Positions 35,872 to 44,422 of a stretch of 64,000 nucleotides of DNA are shown here, one piece after another. The DNA lies in contig NZ_JAMLIX010000001.1 in assembly GCF_023953965.1 (NCBI RefSeq), forward strand, positions 248,001 through 312,000, given 5' to 3'. This DNA is from Bosea sp. (in: a-proteobacteria). GTDB lineage: Bacteria; Pseudomonadota; Alphaproteobacteria; Rhizobiales; Beijerinckiaceae. Below the pieces are notes generated by a model, which had not been told where the DNA came from, ran no database searches, and saw nothing but the letters and a program-made list of their open reading frames with translations. Within the stretch, counting starts at the first letter, position 1. Each line of letters opens with the position of its first letter. Made by a program: the position numbers and the translations under genes.

Positions 35872-35977
35872 GGAAACGGGCCGGCGACACGGGAACCGCG
35901 AAAATTCGGCCTGAAAACAGCACAATCGACCGTTTCACTGCCGCGGATGAGGACGCCCCCTTTCCGCGCGCAGACGT

Positions 35978-35995
35978 TTGTTGCACCTGCAACAA
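35978..35995. promoter_or_regulatory. 18-bp palindrome upstream of the HNH gene
   Basis: TTGTTGCACCTGCAACAA is a perfect 8-bp inverted repeat with a 2-base centre, 86 bases before the HNH gene start. Its size and position suit a dimeric repressor or activator site. TGCA-containing arms recall PhaR-type operators, but the regulator is not identified. Confidence 0.45.
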
Positions 35996-36080
35996 GTTTC
36001 TTCACATTCCCGTCGTCTCGCGCTTACATTGATGGTCGGGCGGGATTCGCCCCGCTCGACGAAGCGGAGGTGCGACGGGT

Positions 36081-36653
36081 TTGACGGCGCATATGATGCA
36101 TCCGATGGCATCGCCGGACGGCTGTCCGGCGCTGGTGCTGAACGCCGATTTCCGGCCGCTCAGCTACTATCCGCTGTCGTTGTGGAGCTGGCAGGACGCG
36201 ATCAAGGCGGTCTTCATGAACCGCGTCAACATCGTCTCCGAATACGACACCGTCGTCCGCAGCCCGAGCTTCGACATGCGGCTGCCCTCGGTGGTTTCGC
36301 TCAAGAGCTACATCAAGCCGTCACGGACACCGGCCTTCACCCGCTTCAACGTCTTCCTGCGCGACCGCTTCGCCTGCCAGTATTGCGGCGCGCATGAGGA
36401 ACTGACCTTCGACCACGTCGTCCCCCGCTCCAAGGGCGGCCTGACCACCTGGGAGAACGTCGTGGCCGCCTGCTCGCCCTGCAACCTGCGCAAGGGCGAC
36501 AAGATGCCGGCCAGGGTCGAGATGTTCCCGGCCCAGAAGCCCTATGCGCCGACTGTCAACGACCTGCACCGCAACGGCAAGCTCTTCCCGCCGAACTACC
36601 TGCACGAAAGCTGGCTCGACTATCTCTACTGGGATACGGAGCTCGAGCCGTGA
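36081..36653 (+). CDS. HNH endonuclease domain protein
   Basis: 190 residues from a TTG at 36081 preceded by GGAGG; an ATG at 36093 is an alternative. The C-terminal domain has the zinc Cys pairs CQYC and CSPC and the HNH core LTFDHVVPRSKGG, followed by TWENVVAACSPCNLRKGD. The N-terminal part (LVLNADFRPLSYYPLSLWSW) is a widely conserved module in alphaproteobacterial HNH proteins of unknown role, so it is probably a core gene rather than a homing enzyme. Nuclease target unknown. Confidence 0.9.
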   Translation: MTAHMMHPMASPDGCPALVLNADFRPLSYYPLSLWSWQDAIKAVFMNRVNIVSEYDTVVRSPSFDMRLPSVVSLKSYIKPSRTPAFTRFNVFLRDRFACQYCGAHEELTFDHVVPRSKGGLTTWENVVAACSPCNLRKGDKMPARVEMFPAQKPYAPTVNDLHRNGKLFPPNYLHESWLDYLYWDTELEP

Positions 36654-36906
36654 GGCTCAGGCCGCGGCTGTCGCGCATCTCGTAAGAGCGGAACGCTCCC
36701 CGCAACCCGTTTCATCCCACCGAAAAGCAGATGCGCTTTCCTCGCGTCGCGGGCCATCCGCGCTGATCGGGCGTCGGGCGGCGTCGTACGCGCCGTCGCG
36801 GCCGCGATCAGCGTGCTGATCTCAACGCGGCGCGCTACGGTCGTCGGCGTCCTCGACGCGGTATGGGGCTTTGCCAGCCGCCATGATCGGTCCGGATTCA
36901 CTCACA

Positions 36907-37341
36907 TCATGCTGCGAACCGCCGTCTCTCCTTGACGGCACTACTTGCCGCCCGTTCGCGATAGCGGCTGGGCGTTTCGCCCAGAATCCGCTTAAAGTGG
37001 CGGCTGAAGTGGCTTTGATCGACAAAACCCAAATCGACGGCAATACCGGCAGCCGGCTCGCCGAGCTCCAGAAGCTCCAAGCTCTTGTAAATGCGCTGCT
37101 GGATGATGAACGCATGAGGCGTGAGCCCAAGCTCCTTGCGGAACGCCCGGATCACGCGGAAGACGCTGCAATTTACGATTTCCTCAATGTCTTTCAAAGA
37201 AATCTTAGAGTTCAAACGATCATTTACAAAATTCATGACCGTACTAACTATCTCTTCTGAGGTTTGATTCTGTGAATCTGTAAAAAATACTTTATTTTTC
37301 GTGGGAAGATTAACCGTTGATACGATCCTCATTGAGTCCAT
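36907..37341 (-). CDS. Short AraC-family transcriptional regulator
   Basis: 144 residues, much shorter than the usual 250-330. The C-terminal double helix-turn-helix is complete: LKDIEEIVNCSVFRVIRAFR with KELGLTPHAFIIQQRI, then GIAVDLGFVDQSHFSRHFKR and GETPSRYRE. The N-terminal 40 residues are AT-rich coding DNA with no effector-binding domain, so it may be a truncated regulator or a genuine HTH-only form. Base composition is clearly lower in GC than flanking genes, suggesting transfer. It sits downstream of the transporter operon and may regulate it. Confidence 0.83.
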   Translation of the reverse strand: MDSMRIVSTVNLPTKNKVFFTDSQNQTSEEIVSTVMNFVNDRLNSKISLKDIEEIVNCSVFRVIRAFRKELGLTPHAFIIQQRIYKSLELLELGEPAAGIAVDLGFVDQSHFSRHFKRILGETPSRYRERAASSAVKERRRFAA

Positions 37342-37901
37342 CCCTTATATTCATTGTTATTTTGTTGAATTCGACCCTCATTGAGCCAGTCGTTCAACGC
37401 AGTTTTTCGCTATTCCAGCATGAGATAATCTCATGCGAGTTCAGGATGGCGTGCGCCTGGATCAGGGCGCTTGTCTGCTCGCCGGAGATCGATTGAGATC
37501 GCATCGGCTTTCATCGTCGCGGCAAACGGACAAATGAAAGCGCGAGATCACCGTGCGTCTACGGGACGCAAAGCGGCGATCTAAGCTTTTGTTTTACAAC
37601 TGGTTTTCTGAAAGGTGGGTTCCATTTTTCGGTCCGGTGCTCCAGGCGGAACGATCGACATACCCCGAGCCAGCTGCCGCAGAAGCCGGGGGCGCACCGA
37701 AGACGGCCCCGCTTTCATGAGCGGTCGTCAGGCCATAGCCTTGAGGCCGGTCGTCGTGCAGACAAGAGGCAGCCGGTCAACGGCTTCGGCGACGGCCAGC
37801 GACGACAGCGGCGAGTCCGGGCTTCGATCGTGACGCAGACGCTTTCCACGTCGACCCCGACGGCTGTGGCGCAAAGCCGGGACGCCCCGGCACGCGAAGC
37901 C
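37342..37901. other. Intergenic stretch with repeat copy, no supported gene
   Basis: A 560-base gap between the permease operon and the AraC-type gene. It holds the second copy of the TCCATTTTTCGGTCCG repeat (37621-37636) and AT-rich sequence near the araC start. Short ORFs are present on both strands at 37615-37927 but have no recognisable content. Confidence 0.5.
37621..37636. repeat. Intergenic repeat, copy 2 (exact 16-mer)
   Basis: TCCATTTTTCGGTCCG, identical to 17971-17986. The upstream arm (GGTTTTCTGAAAGGTGGGT) is a diverged form of the arm in copy 1, so this is a decayed copy of the same palindromic element. Confidence 0.5.
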
Positions 37902-38702
37902 TCACCCCCTGTTGTGGAGCTTTCCATCGATGAACAAAAGCACGGAGTTAAGGACGATAGCCCACACTGTAATAATCAGCGTCAACGACATGATCAGATC
38001 ACCATTATTGATGCCTATAGCTTGCATCAACATATAGCCGAGGCCGCGGTGGGACCCGAACATCTCGCTGAGAATCGTTCCGATGAACGTCAAGGAGACA
38101 CCAATTCGAATCCCGGTGAATACCTGCGGAAGGACCGACGGGACAACCACGAGCATCCATTTCTGGAAGGCCGTCAGGCGCAACACGTTCGCCGTCTTGA
38201 ATAAGACGGGTTTCACGTTTTTCACGGCATTGATCGTAAAAATGGCGGTCGGAACGATGCCATGGATAACGCCGAACGCGACTTGAGCGGCGAGTCCGAT
38301 ACCGAACAGCAGGAGGATGATCGGAAAGAATGAAACTTTCGGAACGGTGTAGAACGATACCAGGATCGGCTCATAGGCCTCACGGAGAATCTGCTTGGAG
38401 CCGAGCACGATCCCGATCAGGACGCCTCCCGCCACCGCAATCGCCATGGCGAGCAGGAACGCCTTGAACGTACTGGCCGTGTGGAACCAGAACTCCCCCG
38501 AGGCCAACAGACTTCCCGCACCACGAATTGTGGTCAGCGGCGACGAAAGGGCAACGTTTCCCACGAGGTCATACAGCAGTTGCCAGATGACGATCAGGGC
38601 AACGACAAGGATCAAGCTATCCAGCGCCCGCTGGGCGACCCCGCCAACACGAAGGCGGGCGAAGGAAGGCGTACGAACTGAGGGCGGCACGACGCTGGTC
38701 AT
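37902..38702 (-). CDS. ABC transporter permease, nitrate/sulfonate/taurine (NitT/TauT) family, subunit 2
   Basis: 266 residues from the ATG at 38702, which overlaps the upstream permease stop as ATGA. Hydrophobic segments with the NitT/TauT coupling region NVKPVLFKTANVLRLTAFQK then VVVPSVLPQVFTGIRIG and GTILSEMFGSHRGLGYML mark the SsuC/TauC group. It pairs with the permease at 38699-39451 to form the channel. The cognate ATPase gene upstream is interrupted by an insertion sequence, so activity in this strain is doubtful unless the restarted ATPase works or another ATPase substitutes. Confidence 0.92.
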   Translation of the reverse strand: MTSVVPPSVRTPSFARLRVGGVAQRALDSLILVVALIVIWQLLYDLVGNVALSSPLTTIRGAGSLLASGEFWFHTASTFKAFLLAMAIAVAGGVLIGIVLGSKQILREAYEPILVSFYTVPKVSFFPIILLLFGIGLAAQVAFGVIHGIVPTAIFTINAVKNVKPVLFKTANVLRLTAFQKWMLVVVPSVLPQVFTGIRIGVSLTFIGTILSEMFGSHRGLGYMLMQAIGINNGDLIMSLTLIITVWAIVLNSVLLFIDGKLHNRG

Positions 38703-39451
38703 AGTTCGACCTTCCACTTTGTAAGCGCGCGCTCCCAGGCGAAAAGCGCCATGTTGATGCCGACGGAAAGGATCAAGATCAGCAAGACCATGGCGTATAG
38801 CGGCTTGTTCTCAAAACTTATGTAGGCCCACGAGATTTCATATCCAATGCCGCTCGTCGACAAAATGAATTCTGCCCCGACGATACCGATAAAAGCATAA
38901 GATATCGCTAGCTTTACACCGGTAAATACGTATGGAATAGCATATGGAATAACGATCAACCGCAATGTTGTCGATCTTGTCATTCCAAAAACACGAGATG
39001 TCTTCTCAAAAACCTTCGGAACGACATCAAGCCCGTTGATCGTGCTGACGATCATGGCCACAAGCGCATAGAGGTAGCCGATCACGATTTTGGGCACGTC
39101 CGTCAAACCGAACATAAAGACGAACATCGGATAGAACGCCCAAATCGGGACCGCATAGTAACTCGAGAATAGCGGCTCAAATGTCCTGCGTACCCTGGGA
39201 AGGGCGTGGATGATCGATCCAAAGACAAATCCGCTGATGATCGCCGCAACGGCCGCGATGAAGACACCGACCAACGTCGACCGAAGGCTGGGAAATATCG
39301 ATCCATTTGCGAAGGATTTGTAAAGTTGCACCGCCATTACGCTTGGCGGAATGAAGGTGAAACTCGAAATCATCCCGCTTCGAGAGCCGACTTCGAGCAG
39401 GATGACGGCCGCGACCACCGAGCCGAGCTGGAGCCTGGTGGCACGCTTCAT
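38699..39451 (-). CDS. ABC transporter permease, NitT/TauT family, subunit 1
   Basis: 250 residues from the ATG at 39451 (ATGA overlap with the ATPase gene). Contains FTFIPPSVMAVQLYKSFANG, a hydrophobic core, and the coupling loop GLDVVPKVFEKTSRVFGMTR followed by VIPYAIPYVFTGVKLAIS. Similar but not identical to the second permease, so the channel is a heterodimer as in some pyrimidine or riboflavin precursor importers. The longer start at 39508 would overlap the ATPase gene by 61 bases and is less likely. Confidence 0.9.
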   Translation of the reverse strand: MKRATRLQLGSVVAAVILLEVGSRSGMISSFTFIPPSVMAVQLYKSFANGSIFPSLRSTLVGVFIAAVAAIISGFVFGSIIHALPRVRRTFEPLFSSYYAVPIWAFYPMFVFMFGLTDVPKIVIGYLYALVAMIVSTINGLDVVPKVFEKTSRVFGMTRSTTLRLIVIPYAIPYVFTGVKLAISYAFIGIVGAEFILSTSGIGYEISWAYISFENKPLYAMVLLILILSVGINMALFAWERALTKWKVEL

Positions 39452-40174
39452 CGCCCCGGGCCTCCACTTTGCATCGCCTTCATCGATTCGCCCCGCAACA
39501 GCGACCACAAACGGGTCGTGATGCGACCAAATTCCTCATTCTCCGCGATACGGCTGTCACGGTTCTTCGGCCAGCCCGTCGTGATGATCTCCATGAAGCG
39601 GCCGGGACGCGAGGACATCACGCCGACACGATCGGACAGCATTGCGGCTTCGTCGAGTGCGTGGGTGATGAGAACGACGGTCGCACCGGTTTCTCGCCAG
39701 AGTTTCAACAGCTCGTCACCCATCAGAAGGCGCGTCTGCTGATCCAGCGCGCCGAATGGCTCGTCCAGCAAAATCAGCCGGGGCTGAAGCACGAGCGTTC
39801 GGGCGATACACACACGCTGGCGCATCCCGCCGGAGAGCTGGCGGGGGTAGGCTTCGCGGAACTGCTCAAGCCCGATGAGGCGCAATGCATCGTCAACGCG
39901 GCGCCTTATCTCAGCCTCGTCGACGCCCTTCCGACGGAGCCCGAACGCCACGTTGTTCCAGACGGAAAGCCACGGAAAACTGGCATCTTCCTGAAAAACC
40001 ACGCCCACGCCATCGGGAACGGATCCCCGGAGATCCTTGTCCTCGAAGCTGGCCTCGCCCCCGCTTGGAGCCGCCAGGCCGGCGACGATATCGAGCAGTG
40101 TGGATTTGCCGCAACCGGAGGGACCGACGACAGAAAAGAATTCGCCCTTCATCAAATCGAGGTCGAGCGGCCCC

Positions 40175-40182
40175 AATGCGTG
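40175..40182. repeat. Left 8-bp target-site duplication
   Basis: AATGCGTG directly abuts the left end of the insertion sequence; the same 8-mer abuts the right end at 41605. IS256-family elements make 8-9 bp duplications. Confidence 0.92.
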
Positions 40183-41604
40183 GATAGCGTCCGTCAATGT
40201 GGTGTAATTTCGGGTGTGGGACCGGGCCGTCATGATCAGGCGGCCTTTGGTGTAATCTGAAGGGGCCTTTCGTCCTCGATCGCCGGTGTGTTGAGGTCCG
40301 CCATGGCCTCGACCTGCATGTATCGATGCTGAAGCTGCCACTCGTCGTTGGCTTCGAGCAGGACGGCTCCGATCAGGCGGACGATGCTGTCCTCGTTCGG
40401 GAAGATGCCGACGACATCGGCCCGGCGCTTCACCTCCTTGTTGAGCCGCTCCAGCGGATTCGTGCTGTGCAGCTTCGAGCGGTGCTGGGCGGGGAAGGCC
40501 ATGTAGGCGAGCACATCGGCTTCCGCATCATCCATGAAGCTTCCCAGCTTCGGCCATCTGGCGCGGAGTTGGTCGGCGACATGCCGCCAGGTCTGCACGG
40601 CACTGTCGTGGTCGGGCTGGATGAACGCCTGCCGGATCGCGGCGGCGACCATGGTGTGCTGGCCCTTGGGAACGTAGGCCAGCGCATTGCGCATCGCATG
40701 AACCCGGCACCGTTGCCATGTCGCGCCGAGCACGCGGACAAGGGCCGCCTTCAGCCCTTCATGGGCATCCGAGATGACCAGCTTGACCCCGGTCAGTCCC
40801 CTGCGCACCAGATCGCGCAGGAACGAGGTCCAGAACGGCTCGGCTTCGGACGGGCCGATGTGAAGGCCGACGATCTCCCTCTTTCCGTCGGTATCGACGG
40901 CGACCGCGATTATCGCCGCCACGGAGACAATACGCCCACCCTCGCGCATCTTCAGATAGGTGGCGTCGAGCCACAGATAGGGCCAGTCGCCGGACAACGG
41001 GCGCTTGAGGAAGGCGTTCACCCGCTCGTCGATGTCCTTGCACAGCTTCGACACCGACGATTTCGAGATGCCCGTCATCCCCATGGCCTGCACCAGTTCA
41101 TCGACCTTGCGGGTCGAGACGCCGTTGATCCAGGCTTCCTGGATGACGGCGACCAGCGCCTTCTCCACCGTCTTCCTCGGCTCCAGGAAGCCGGGGAAGT
41201 AGGCTCCGCTGCGCATCTTCGGGATTTTCAGGTTCAGCGTGCCCAGCCGGGTGTCGAGCGTCCGGTCACGGTAGCCATTGCGCCAGGTCTGCCGGGCTTC
41301 GCCGCGCTCGTATCGCCCAGCCCCGATCAGGCCATCGACATCGGCCTCCATGATCAGTTGCAGCACGCTCTCGGCGATCGCGCGCAGAAAATCAGGGTCG
41401 CCGCTCTTCGCGGAAAGCTCGGCAAGCGCTAATCTGTCCTCGGTCATCGGGTTCTCCGTTTCGGTCAGGTCGAAGTCTTGCAACTCCACCTTCTCAAACG
41501 GACCCGGTGCCCACACCGGTTTTGGCCAAAAACGCAGCGGATTCTCCACCGCTGTTTCCACCGAAAGCGCTCCCCGAAATTACACCACGTCCTCGGACGC
41601 TACC
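40183..41604 (-). mobile_element. Complete IS256-family insertion sequence, 1422 bp
   Basis: Bounded by 32-bp terminal inverted repeats (40183-40214 and 41573-41604) that match at 27 of 32 positions; the shared inner block is GTGGTGTAATTTCGGG and the outer block TAGCGTCCG. It carries one transposase gene on the minus strand and is flanked by AATGCGTG duplications. Intact ends, an intact transposase and an exact duplication indicate a recent insertion. It splits an ABC ATPase gene. Confidence 0.95.
40236..41447 (-). CDS. IS256-family transposase
   Basis: 403 residues from the ATG at 41447 after CGGAGAA; an in-frame ATG at 41561 would add 38 residues. DDE catalytic residues are read as WLDATYLK (Asp), VISDAHEGL (Asp) and STNPLERLNKEVKRR (Glu). 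The mid-protein CRVHAMRNALAYVPKG is the IS256 C-x2-H-x3-N region. The frame is uninterrupted, so the enzyme should be active. It inserts by cut-and-copy with 8-bp duplications. Its stop (40236-40238) is two bases from an ATG that opens into the residual ATPase frame. Confidence 0.97.
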   Translation of the reverse strand: MTEDRLALAELSAKSGDPDFLRAIAESVLQLIMEADVDGLIGAGRYERGEARQTWRNGYRDRTLDTRLGTLNLKIPKMRSGAYFPGFLEPRKTVEKALVAVIQEAWINGVSTRKVDELVQAMGMTGISKSSVSKLCKDIDERVNAFLKRPLSGDWPYLWLDATYLKMREGGRIVSVAAIIAVAVDTDGKREIVGLHIGPSEAEPFWTSFLRDLVRRGLTGVKLVISDAHEGLKAALVRVLGATWQRCRVHAMRNALAYVPKGQHTMVAAAIRQAFIQPDHDSAVQTWRHVADQLRARWPKLGSFMDDAEADVLAYMAFPAQHRSKLHSTNPLERLNKEVKRRADVVGIFPNEDSIVRLIGAVLLEANDEWQLQHRYMQVEAMADLNTPAIEDERPLQITPKAA

Positions 41605-41612
41605 AATGCGTG
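41605..41612. repeat. Right 8-bp target-site duplication
   Basis: AATGCGTG immediately after the right end of the IS element, identical to 40175-40182. Confidence 0.92.
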
Positions 41613-41797
41613 CACGGTGCCGGCCCCTCCTTCCCCGCTGAAGACGCGCGTCACACCCCGCAAGCGGGCATGCACTGTGACAGTCTGATCATCGGTTTCC
41701 ACGGTGCTGACGGGTCGCAGCGGGGGTCGTTGTGCGGCCAAAGTGAAGCTCCCATTTTTTGCGACACTATGGAGGGTACCGTCCGCTTGATTGTATT

Positions 41798-42784
41798 TTA
41801 TTGCGTCGCGTCTTTCGTTGCGTCACGGTCGGTGGCCTCGGAGGTCAAGGCCTTCTGGTTCTCGAGGCGCCATTGGTTGGCCTCGGAGAGCGCCCAGCGG
41901 CGGAATTTCTGAACGACGGGCCACGATCTTTTTGCCCGCGGATAGAGCAGATAGTAGCTGCGCCGCGTGAGCGGCTGGGAATCGAAGATTCGGACCAGCC
42001 GCCCCTCTTTCAGATCATCGCCAATGAATGGCGTTTGCGCCAGCGCGAGACCAAGGCCCGATCTGGCAGCCTGGTAAACCAGGTCCGAACTGCCGAAGCG
42101 GAGGCCGCCCTGATCGGAGACTTCGAACAAGCCGACGCTATCCAACCACCTGCGCCACTCTCCCGGCCGGTTGATCGAATGCAGCAGGGCAAAATCGCGC
42201 ACGTCGTCCACGTGATGCGGAGGGGCTCGCCCATCAGCCAGGCGGGGGCTCGAAACGACGACAAGCCGCTCACCGAACAATTCATCGGCTATCAACTCGC
42301 TCCAATCGCCCAGACCATATCCGATCGCGACATCGAAATCGGAGCGGCTCGCATCGAAGGGGTCGTTGGCTGTGGTGATTTCTACGGCGATATCCCGATG
42401 GAGCGCGTTGAAAGACCCCAGCCGCGGCATCAGCCAACGCGCCGTGAATGTCGGAAGCGCCATCACCGTCAACCGGGATGCGGCCCGACCGCCGCGAAGC
42501 CGGTCGGTTGCGATCGCGATCTGATACAGCGCCTCGTTGAGCGCGAAAAAGTATGAGCGCCCGGCTTCTGTGAGGACAACCCTGCGATGAAGGCGCTCGA
42601 ACAATTTGACGTCGAGCAACTTCTCGAGCGCTATGATGTGGCGGCTGATAGCGCCCTGGCTTACACAGAGCTCGGCTGCGGCTAGACTGAAGCTCTTGTG
42701 CCGGGCAGCTGCTTCGAAGGCGCGCGCTGAATTGAGCGGGGGAAGCCGAAAGTCGATCCTTCGCGTCTCGATATCCGGTCGCAT
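41798..42784 (-). CDS. LysR-family transcriptional regulator (GcvA-like)
   Basis: 328 residues, normal length. The N-terminal winged HTH LNSARAFEAAARHKSFSLAA, ELCVSQGAISRHIIALEKLL and LFERLHRRVVLTEAG is typical of the GcvA/AmpR branch. The effector domain (LTVMALPTFTARWLMPRLGS onward) is present to the end. It is encoded in the same direction as the aldolase and LeuCD-like genes, unlike the usual divergent set-up, and 57 bases downstream of the truncated ATPase promoter region. Probably senses the substrate of the pathway encoded upstream. Confidence 0.93.
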   Translation of the reverse strand: MRPDIETRRIDFRLPPLNSARAFEAAARHKSFSLAAAELCVSQGAISRHIIALEKLLDVKLFERLHRRVVLTEAGRSYFFALNEALYQIAIATDRLRGGRAASRLTVMALPTFTARWLMPRLGSFNALHRDIAVEITTANDPFDASRSDFDVAIGYGLGDWSELIADELFGERLVVVSSPRLADGRAPPHHVDDVRDFALLHSINRPGEWRRWLDSVGLFEVSDQGGLRFGSSDLVYQAARSGLGLALAQTPFIGDDLKEGRLVRIFDSQPLTRRSYYLLYPRAKRSWPVVQKFRRWALSEANQWRLENQKALTSEATDRDATKDATQ

Positions 42785-42805
42785 GCGCCAGCACTCCGAA
42801 AAGGC

Positions 42806-43579
42806 TCAGCCATCTTCGGCCAATTTGCGGTAGCCATCCACCCAAACCTTCGCTTGCTGTTGAAGCGCCGCGATATCGGTGTTCAATGTAATGAACCGAA
42901 AACCGAGGCGCCGTAGCTCGTTGGCCCTCTCCGCAGTCGGCGCGAAGGTACCGGCGATGATGTTGTTTGCGCGGCAGGCCGCCAGAATTCTCTCGACAGC
43001 CTTTTCGACGATTGGATCGAAACCATCGTAACGGCTGGGACGCCCGAGTGCCAGGGAGAGGTCGCCAGGACCGATATACAGCCCCGTCAGCCCGGGCACC
43101 GCTGCGATGGCCTCGACGTTTTCCAGACCAGCGGCGGTCTCGATCATGGCCAGGCGCGCGATGGCGGCGTTCGCCTGGCCGGCATAGTCGCGGCCGTAGA
43201 TCAGCCCAGCCCGAATCGGGCCGAGGCTGCGCTCGCCCAATGGCGGGTATGAGGTGCTCCGGACGAACTGCTCCGCCGCCGCAGCGCTGCTGATCATCGG
43301 GCAGGTAATGCCCAGGGCCCCCGCATCGAGAAGCTTCATCATGAGCCCGGGATCCAGCCCCGGCACCCGGACGAGCGGCACGACATCGCAGCTGGTCATG
43401 GCCTGGAGCATGCGCAATGCCGACGCATAGTCCGCGAGCCCGTGCTGAAGGTCGATGGTGACGGCGTCGAAGCCCTGGCGCGCGAACGCCTCTGCTACAA
43501 ACGGATCCGCAATCATGCAGTAGCCGTTGAGGACGGTTTTGCCGGCATCGAGCCAATATGGAAGCTGCATCATGGACAT
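42806..43579 (-). CDS. HpcH/HpaI-family class II aldolase
   Basis: 257 residues from the ATG at 43579 behind AAGGAGACGG; the longer reading is not conserved. TIDLQHGLADYASALRMLQA and PLVRVPGLDPGLMMKLLDAG, then MIETAAGLENVEAI with the metal Glu and GLYIGPGDLSLALG with the metal Asp, define the HpaI/GarL group. Such enzymes split 4-hydroxy-2-oxo acids into pyruvate and an aldehyde with a divalent metal. It follows the LeuCD-like genes (181 bases) and probably acts in the same catabolic route, which is inference. Confidence 0.9.
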   Translation of the reverse strand: MSMMQLPYWLDAGKTVLNGYCMIADPFVAEAFARQGFDAVTIDLQHGLADYASALRMLQAMTSCDVVPLVRVPGLDPGLMMKLLDAGALGITCPMISSAAAAEQFVRSTSYPPLGERSLGPIRAGLIYGRDYAGQANAAIARLAMIETAAGLENVEAIAAVPGLTGLYIGPGDLSLALGRPSRYDGFDPIVEKAVERILAACRANNIIAGTFAPTAERANELRRLGFRFITLNTDIAALQQQAKVWVDGYRKLAEDG

Positions 43580-43760
43580 TGTCCCCGTCTCCTTGCTGGC
43601 TCCAGCCCAACGCTGGCGGTTGGAGCGACGCGCCGCGCGATCATCGGCGGATCGGATGAGCGCCCGGTCGACATCGCCGAGCTCGACGCACCAGAGCCAT
43701 CGCCGCCGCGCACTCACGCTCAGCGTTCTCGAGCCACGCGTAGAGACAGAGGAGGTCTGG

Positions 43761-44405
43761 TCAGGTTCCTGTCGCAGAGAGCTGCATGTCCGCCCTGCCC
43801 GGCCAGATCCATGGCTGCTGCGCCCGCAGCTTCGCCTGAAAATCGCGGATGTCCTGTTCAAAGCAGAGCGTTTGCCCGATTTCATCGAGACCCTCGATCA
43901 GCGCTCGCCTTCGGGCCTCCGGGATAGCAAAGGGCAACGTCACTCCATTCGGCAACGAAATGAGGTTCTTGAGGAGATCCACGGACATGCTGGGATTGTT
44001 CGTGTGCTCAAGGTGATCTTGCAGGCGAGCGATTTCATCCGAGGACATCGTGACCAGGAGCAAGCCGTTCTTGAAGGAATTTTCGTAGAAGATATCGCCG
44101 AAGCTCTCGGCAATAATGCACTCGATGCCGAATCCCTTCATCGCCCAGACGGCGAATTCCCTCGAGCTTCCGCAACCAAAATTGACGCCGCCAACGATGA
44201 TCTTGCTGTTGCGATACGGTTCCCTGTTCAGGATAAAATCCGCAACCTCCTCTCCGTTCAGATCGTAGCGCCAACCACCAAAGAGCCCGATTCCAGGATT
44301 TTGCTTGAGGCTTCTCTGGTACGATACGGGGATGATGGCGTCGGTATCGATATTCGGCTGCCGGAAATGGGCCGCCACGCCGTCGACAACGCTGACTTTC
44401 TGCAT
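43761..44405 (-). CDS. LeuD-like hydro-lyase/isomerase small subunit
   Basis: 214 residues. Swivel domain of the aconitase superfamily: NIDTDAIIPVSYQRSL, the active-site loop NFGCGSSREFAVWAMKGFG, then IIAESFGDIFYENSFKNGLL. Biosynthetic LeuD usually reads SSREHAPWAL at the loop; here His and Pro are Phe and Val, hinting at another substrate. The start at 44405 is preferred, but a GTG at 44426 overlapping the leuC-like stop as GTGA is possible. It forms a heterodimer with the large subunit just upstream. Isopropylmalate isomerase remains possible. Confidence 0.85.
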   Translation of the reverse strand: MQKVSVVDGVAAHFRQPNIDTDAIIPVSYQRSLKQNPGIGLFGGWRYDLNGEEVADFILNREPYRNSKIIVGGVNFGCGSSREFAVWAMKGFGIECIIAESFGDIFYENSFKNGLLLVTMSSDEIARLQDHLEHTNNPSMSVDLLKNLISLPNGVTLPFAIPEARRRALIEGLDEIGQTLCFEQDIRDFQAKLRAQQPWIWPGRADMQLSATGT

Positions 44406-44422
44406 CTTTCTGGCCCTATCAT

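Larger units (their letters stand above)
39448..41741 (-). pseudogene. NitT/TauT-type ABC ATPase gene split by an IS256-family element
   Basis: The 5' part (41605-41741, TTG at 41741 after GGGAG) encodes RLRGVTRVFSGEGG and GTVHAL; the 3' part (39448-40182) continues HALGPLDLDLMKGEFFSVVG with Walker A GPSGCGKST, Q-loop VVFQEDASFPW, LSGGMRQRVCIARTL, LILLDEPFGALD and the H-loop THALDEA. Removing the IS and one copy of the 8-bp duplication restores one frame of about 287 codons, ending GTVHAL-GPLDLD. The 3' part can still be read from an ATG at 40233 inside the IS (261 residues), two bases after the transposase stop, which might give a partly functional ATPase. Confidence 0.9.

Noticed and set aside
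37615..37927. Short ORFs on both strands between araC and the permease
   Set aside because: No recognised domain and overlapping each other; treated as intergenic.
40199..41588. Shorter IS boundaries based only on the GTGGTGTAATTTCGGG block
   Set aside because: Flanks of those ends do not form a duplication; extending the ends outward to TAGCGTCC gives a perfect 8-bp duplication and restores the ATPase frame.
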